Below, in pieces: positions 61,570 through 64,000 of a stretch of 64,000 nt of DNA. Source of the stretch: Marisediminitalea lipolytica (lineage in GTDB: Bacteria > Pseudomonadota > Gammaproteobacteria > Enterobacterales > Alteromonadaceae); assembly GCF_001758465.1 (NCBI RefSeq), contig NZ_MJIC01000015.1, positions 310,001 to 374,000 on the forward strand, written 5' to 3'. The translations under genes and the position numbers were made by a program. Under the pieces are notes generated by a model. It saw only the letters and a list, made by a program, of their open reading frames with translations. It made no database searches and was not told the DNA's origin. Within the stretch, counting starts at the first letter, position 1; every line of letters begins with the position of its first letter.

Positions 61570-64000
61570 ATGATTGCCCGTTGGATTCAGTTTTCTCTTA
61601 GCCAGCGCATTTTTGTGCTGGCAATATTTACGGTAGCCATTGCTGCCGGGGTGTCGGCATGGTTGAAGCTGCCGGTAGACGCGTTCCCGGATATTTCACC
61701 CACCCAGGTGAGTATCATCATTAAAGCGCCAGGGATGACCGCCGAAGAAATAGAGGCGCAAATCACGCAGCCACTGGAGACCGAATTACTCGGTATTCCC
61801 AACAAGGATATTCTGCGTTCTACCACTAAGTATGCGATTACGTCCATTACCCTGGATTTTATCGAAGGTACTGACATTTACTGGGCGCGCCAACAGGTAG
61901 CAGAGCGACTCAACAACCTGTGGAGTGAGTTGCCAGCGACTGTGGAAGGTGGCATTGCCCCCATGAGTACGCCGCTCAGTGAAATGTTTATGCTTACGCT
62001 GGAGAATCCTAATCTGTCGTTGATGGAAAGAAAGCACTTACTCGACTGGCAGGTCAGGCCCGCACTGCGCACCGTAGCTGGTGTGGCTGAGGTTAACGTG
62101 CTGGGCGGTTTCACCCGCACTGTGCAGTTTACGCCGGATATTCAGCGCATGTCGGCTATGGGACTTACCCTAACCGAGGTGGCCGAAACCCTGCGACGTT
62201 CTAACGTCAATGGCAGTATCGGACGGATTGAAGTGGGCAACGACACACTCATTGTGCGCAGCGAGGGGCGCTTCGCTCAACTGGAAGATGTTGCCCAACG
62301 TGTGGTGGCCATTGTTGATGGCAGCGCTATCAGACTCGGTGATATTGGCTTGCTTGAGGTGGGAAGTCTCGCCCGTTATGGTGGCGTAACCAAAGACGGT
62401 GAAGAAACCACCGAAGCGTTAATTGTGGCACTTAAAAACAGTAATACCGCTGAAGTTGTTGACGCCGTGCAGGACAAATTAGCCCAAATTAAACCAGGGT
62501 TGCCTGAAGGTACCGAGGTGAATGTATTCTATAACCGCAAAGCTTTGATAGATACGGCGGTTGGTACCATCACCAGCGCATTGGGGCAGGCCATAATAAT
62601 CGTAGTGATCCTGCTGGCCGTGTTTCTGGGGCAGCTGGGAGCCTCTTTTGTGGTTGCCTGCGTGATTCCGGTAGCTGTACTGGTGACGTTTTATCTGATG
62701 AGTATGGCCAACCTGACGGCCAACCTGATGAGCCTTGGCGGATTGGTAATTGCCATTGGCATGCTGGTGGATGCCTCTGTGGTGGTAGTGGAAAATATCG
62801 TCTCGCAGTTATCCCGTGGTGTGCCGCTCCCTCGCTTGCATATTATTTACCGTGCAACCAAAGCGGTTGCTATGCCGGTGATTGCCGGTACCTTAATTGT
62901 GCTGGTGGTGTTTACGCCACTACTGACCCTAACCGGTCTGGAAGGTAAATTATTTAGCCCGGTAGCAAAGACCATCATGTTTGCCATGGCGGTGGCGCTG
63001 GTGAGTGCTTTTACCATTATTCCGGTTCTGGCGTCCTTTTTTGTTAGAAAAGCGCCGCCGCAGTTACCGGGTTATCTGCAAGCTTTGCAAGATGGCTTTG
63101 AAGGCGTGTTACGCAAGGCTATCACCGTACCAAAAACCATGTTCATCATTATGGTAGTTACCCTGATTCTTACCGTTGGTGCATTTACTCAACTGGGTAA
63201 AACCTTTATGCCAACGCTGGATGAAGGTGACCTCATTGTACAACTGGAAAAGTCCCCAACGCTCTCCTTATCGGCATCCCTGGCACTGGACAAGCAGATA
63301 GAAGAAGCCTTGTTGGCAGAGGTGCCGGAGATTATGCAAATTGTAGCGCGAACCGGTTCTGACGAGCTGGGTTTGGATCCCATGAGCCTGAACGAAACCG
63401 ATGTGTTTATGCAACTGGCACCGGTGGATGAATGGCGCTTTGCTACCAAGGCTGAACTAGCTAACGCCATACGTGACGTACTTAAAACGTTTCCGGGCAT
63501 TAATTATGGCTTTACCCAGCCTATTCAAATGCGGGTGTCAGAAATGCTTACCGGGAGCACGGGAATGGTGAGTATTAAGATTTTTGGTGATGATATCGTC
63601 ACGCTTACCGATTTGGCCGGTGAGGTTGCCAGTGTAACGGAAAAAGTGCAGGGGGCTGTGGATGTTAATAAAACCCTGATGGAAGGCGGTGATTACCTGC
63701 GTATTCAGCCCAAAATGGCAGTGGCCCTGGCCTATGACATGTCGCTCGCTGAGTTATCTGATTACCTGCAGATGCAGGTTAACGGTGTTCAGGTAACAGA
63801 GATGATTAATGGCCGCATTGTAACTCCGGTGACTTTCTCTAATCAGCGAAGTGGCGTGGCATCGATCGGTAGTGATGCTGAGTTGGCTAACCTGTTGGTA
63901 CAAATGCCGGATGGCACGTTACTGGCGTTGACTCAGGTGGCCGATCTGGAACGCGTGGAAGGGCCTGCTGTTATCGAGCGGGAGGATGCCTTGCGTTATG
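61570..64000 (+). CDS. Heavy-metal-efflux RND pump, CusA/CzcA family (3' end cut by window)
   Basis: 810 codons are open to the window edge. The inner-membrane pump begins MIARWIQFSLSQRIFVLAIF, with the first periplasmic domain and the membrane block near residues 330-490. The TM4 proton-relay motif is AIGMLVDASVVVVEN: Asp and Glu are present, but the first Asp of the CzcA DFG motif is Ala here, as in CusA. FMPTLDEGDLIVQLE starts the second periplasmic domain. Metal or other small cation export is expected; which ion is not clear from the visible part. Confidence 0.9.
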   Translation, partial: MIARWIQFSLSQRIFVLAIFTVAIAAGVSAWLKLPVDAFPDISPTQVSIIIKAPGMTAEEIEAQITQPLETELLGIPNKDILRSTTKYAITSITLDFIEGTDIYWARQQVAERLNNLWSELPATVEGGIAPMSTPLSEMFMLTLENPNLSLMERKHLLDWQVRPALRTVAGVAEVNVLGGFTRTVQFTPDIQRMSAMGLTLTEVAETLRRSNVNGSIGRIEVGNDTLIVRSEGRFAQLEDVAQRVVAIVDGSAIRLGDIGLLEVGSLARYGGVTKDGEETTEALIVALKNSNTAEVVDAVQDKLAQIKPGLPEGTEVNVFYNRKALIDTAVGTITSALGQAIIIVVILLAVFLGQLGASFVVACVIPVAVLVTFYLMSMANLTANLMSLGGLVIAIGMLVDASVVVVENIVSQLSRGVPLPRLHIIYRATKAVAMPVIAGTLIVLVVFTPLLTLTGLEGKLFSPVAKTIMFAMAVALVSAFTIIPVLASFFVRKAPPQLPGYLQALQDGFEGVLRKAITVPKTMFIIMVVTLILTVGAFTQLGKTFMPTLDEGDLIVQLEKSPTLSLSASLALDKQIEEALLAEVPEIMQIVARTGSDELGLDPMSLNETDVFMQLAPVDEWRFATKAELANAIRDVLKTFPGINYGFTQPIQMRVSEMLTGSTGMVSIKIFGDDIVTLTDLAGEVASVTEKVQGAVDVNKTLMEGGDYLRIQPKMAVALAYDMSLAELSDYLQMQVNGVQVTEMINGRIVTPVTFSNQRSGVASIGSDAELANLLVQMPDGTLLALTQVADLERVEGPAVIEREDALRY

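Noticed and set aside
1..64000. tRNA genes, CRISPR arrays, attachment sites, intact insertion sequences
   Set aside because: I looked for cloverleaf ends, spaced direct repeats and transposase frames and found none; a short tRNA or sRNA could still have been missed without a search tool.

Overview
The window reads as one contiguous piece of a marine gammaproteobacterial chromosome, most likely Alteromonadales (Alteromonas/Aestuariibacter-like). The evidence is the gene set (gspC-H beside hslR/hslO and ompR/envZ, an NhaD antiporter, prkB, a cydABX-cydDC set and a complete pqqA-F operon), about 50% G+C, and close protein similarity to families typical of that order. This placement rests on recalled family knowledge and was not searched. 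I see no tRNA, rRNA, CRISPR array, prophage or intact insertion sequence. Coding density is high. The only gene-free stretches above 300 bases are 13805-14503 and 49954-50547.

Layout. 1-6.4 kb (minus): a type II secretion operon gspC-D-E-F-G-H, cut by the window edge in gspH. 6.5-8.2 kb: the stress proteins Hsp15 and Hsp33 and a small conserved gene. 8.2-14 kb: a GIDE-like membrane protein, an MFS transporter, EnvZ/OmpR and NhaD, the last with a structured leader. 14.5-25 kb: housekeeping and single genes (PrkB, a K+ channel, a peroxiredoxin, a lipoprotein carboxylesterase, a YhiN-type flavoprotein, a secreted ADP-ribosylglycohydrolase, DUF502, a 46-residue small protein, EamA, a J-domain protein) and then a siderophore-reductase gene with a Fur box. 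26.1-32.5 kb (minus): pqqA-B-C-D-E-F preceded by an M17 aminopeptidase; pqqA (23 residues) is too short for ordinary gene calling. 32.6-35.5 kb: a TetR-EamA pair and an MFS transporter. 35.7-40.7 kb: a tight four-gene operon (RND/MMPL protein, LolA-like periplasmic protein, outer-membrane barrel, DUF2892), probably a trans-envelope lipid shuttle. 40.8-45.2 kb: an esterase, an acyltransferase and oligopeptidase B.

The most interesting part is 45.4-59.2 kb, which looks like a sulfide-oxidation and sulfide-resistant respiration island. It holds a TauE/SafE exporter, a FisR-like sigma-54 activator, sulfide:quinone oxidoreductase (Sqr), two c-type haem proteins, cytochrome bd oxidase CydABX with its assembly transporter CydDC, a YkgJ cysteine-cluster protein, an ETHE1-type persulfide dioxygenase, a second TauE/SafE exporter and a DUF442/TIGR01244 protein. 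Sigma-54-type -24/-12 elements lie upstream of sqr, of cydA and of the dioxygenase operon, and each has an inverted-repeat-like site centred about 96-112 bp upstream of the -24 element. The activator's N-terminal cysteine spacing (11 then 7 residues) matches what I recall for the sulfane-sulfur sensor FisR. The implied circuit is: sulfide to Sqr to quinol to bd oxidase; persulfide to the dioxygenase to sulfite to TauE export; all controlled by one polysulfide-sensing activator.

59.3-64 kb: a heavy-metal-type tripartite RND efflux operon (TolC-like, adaptor, CusA/CzcA-like pump), with the pump gene cut by the right edge.
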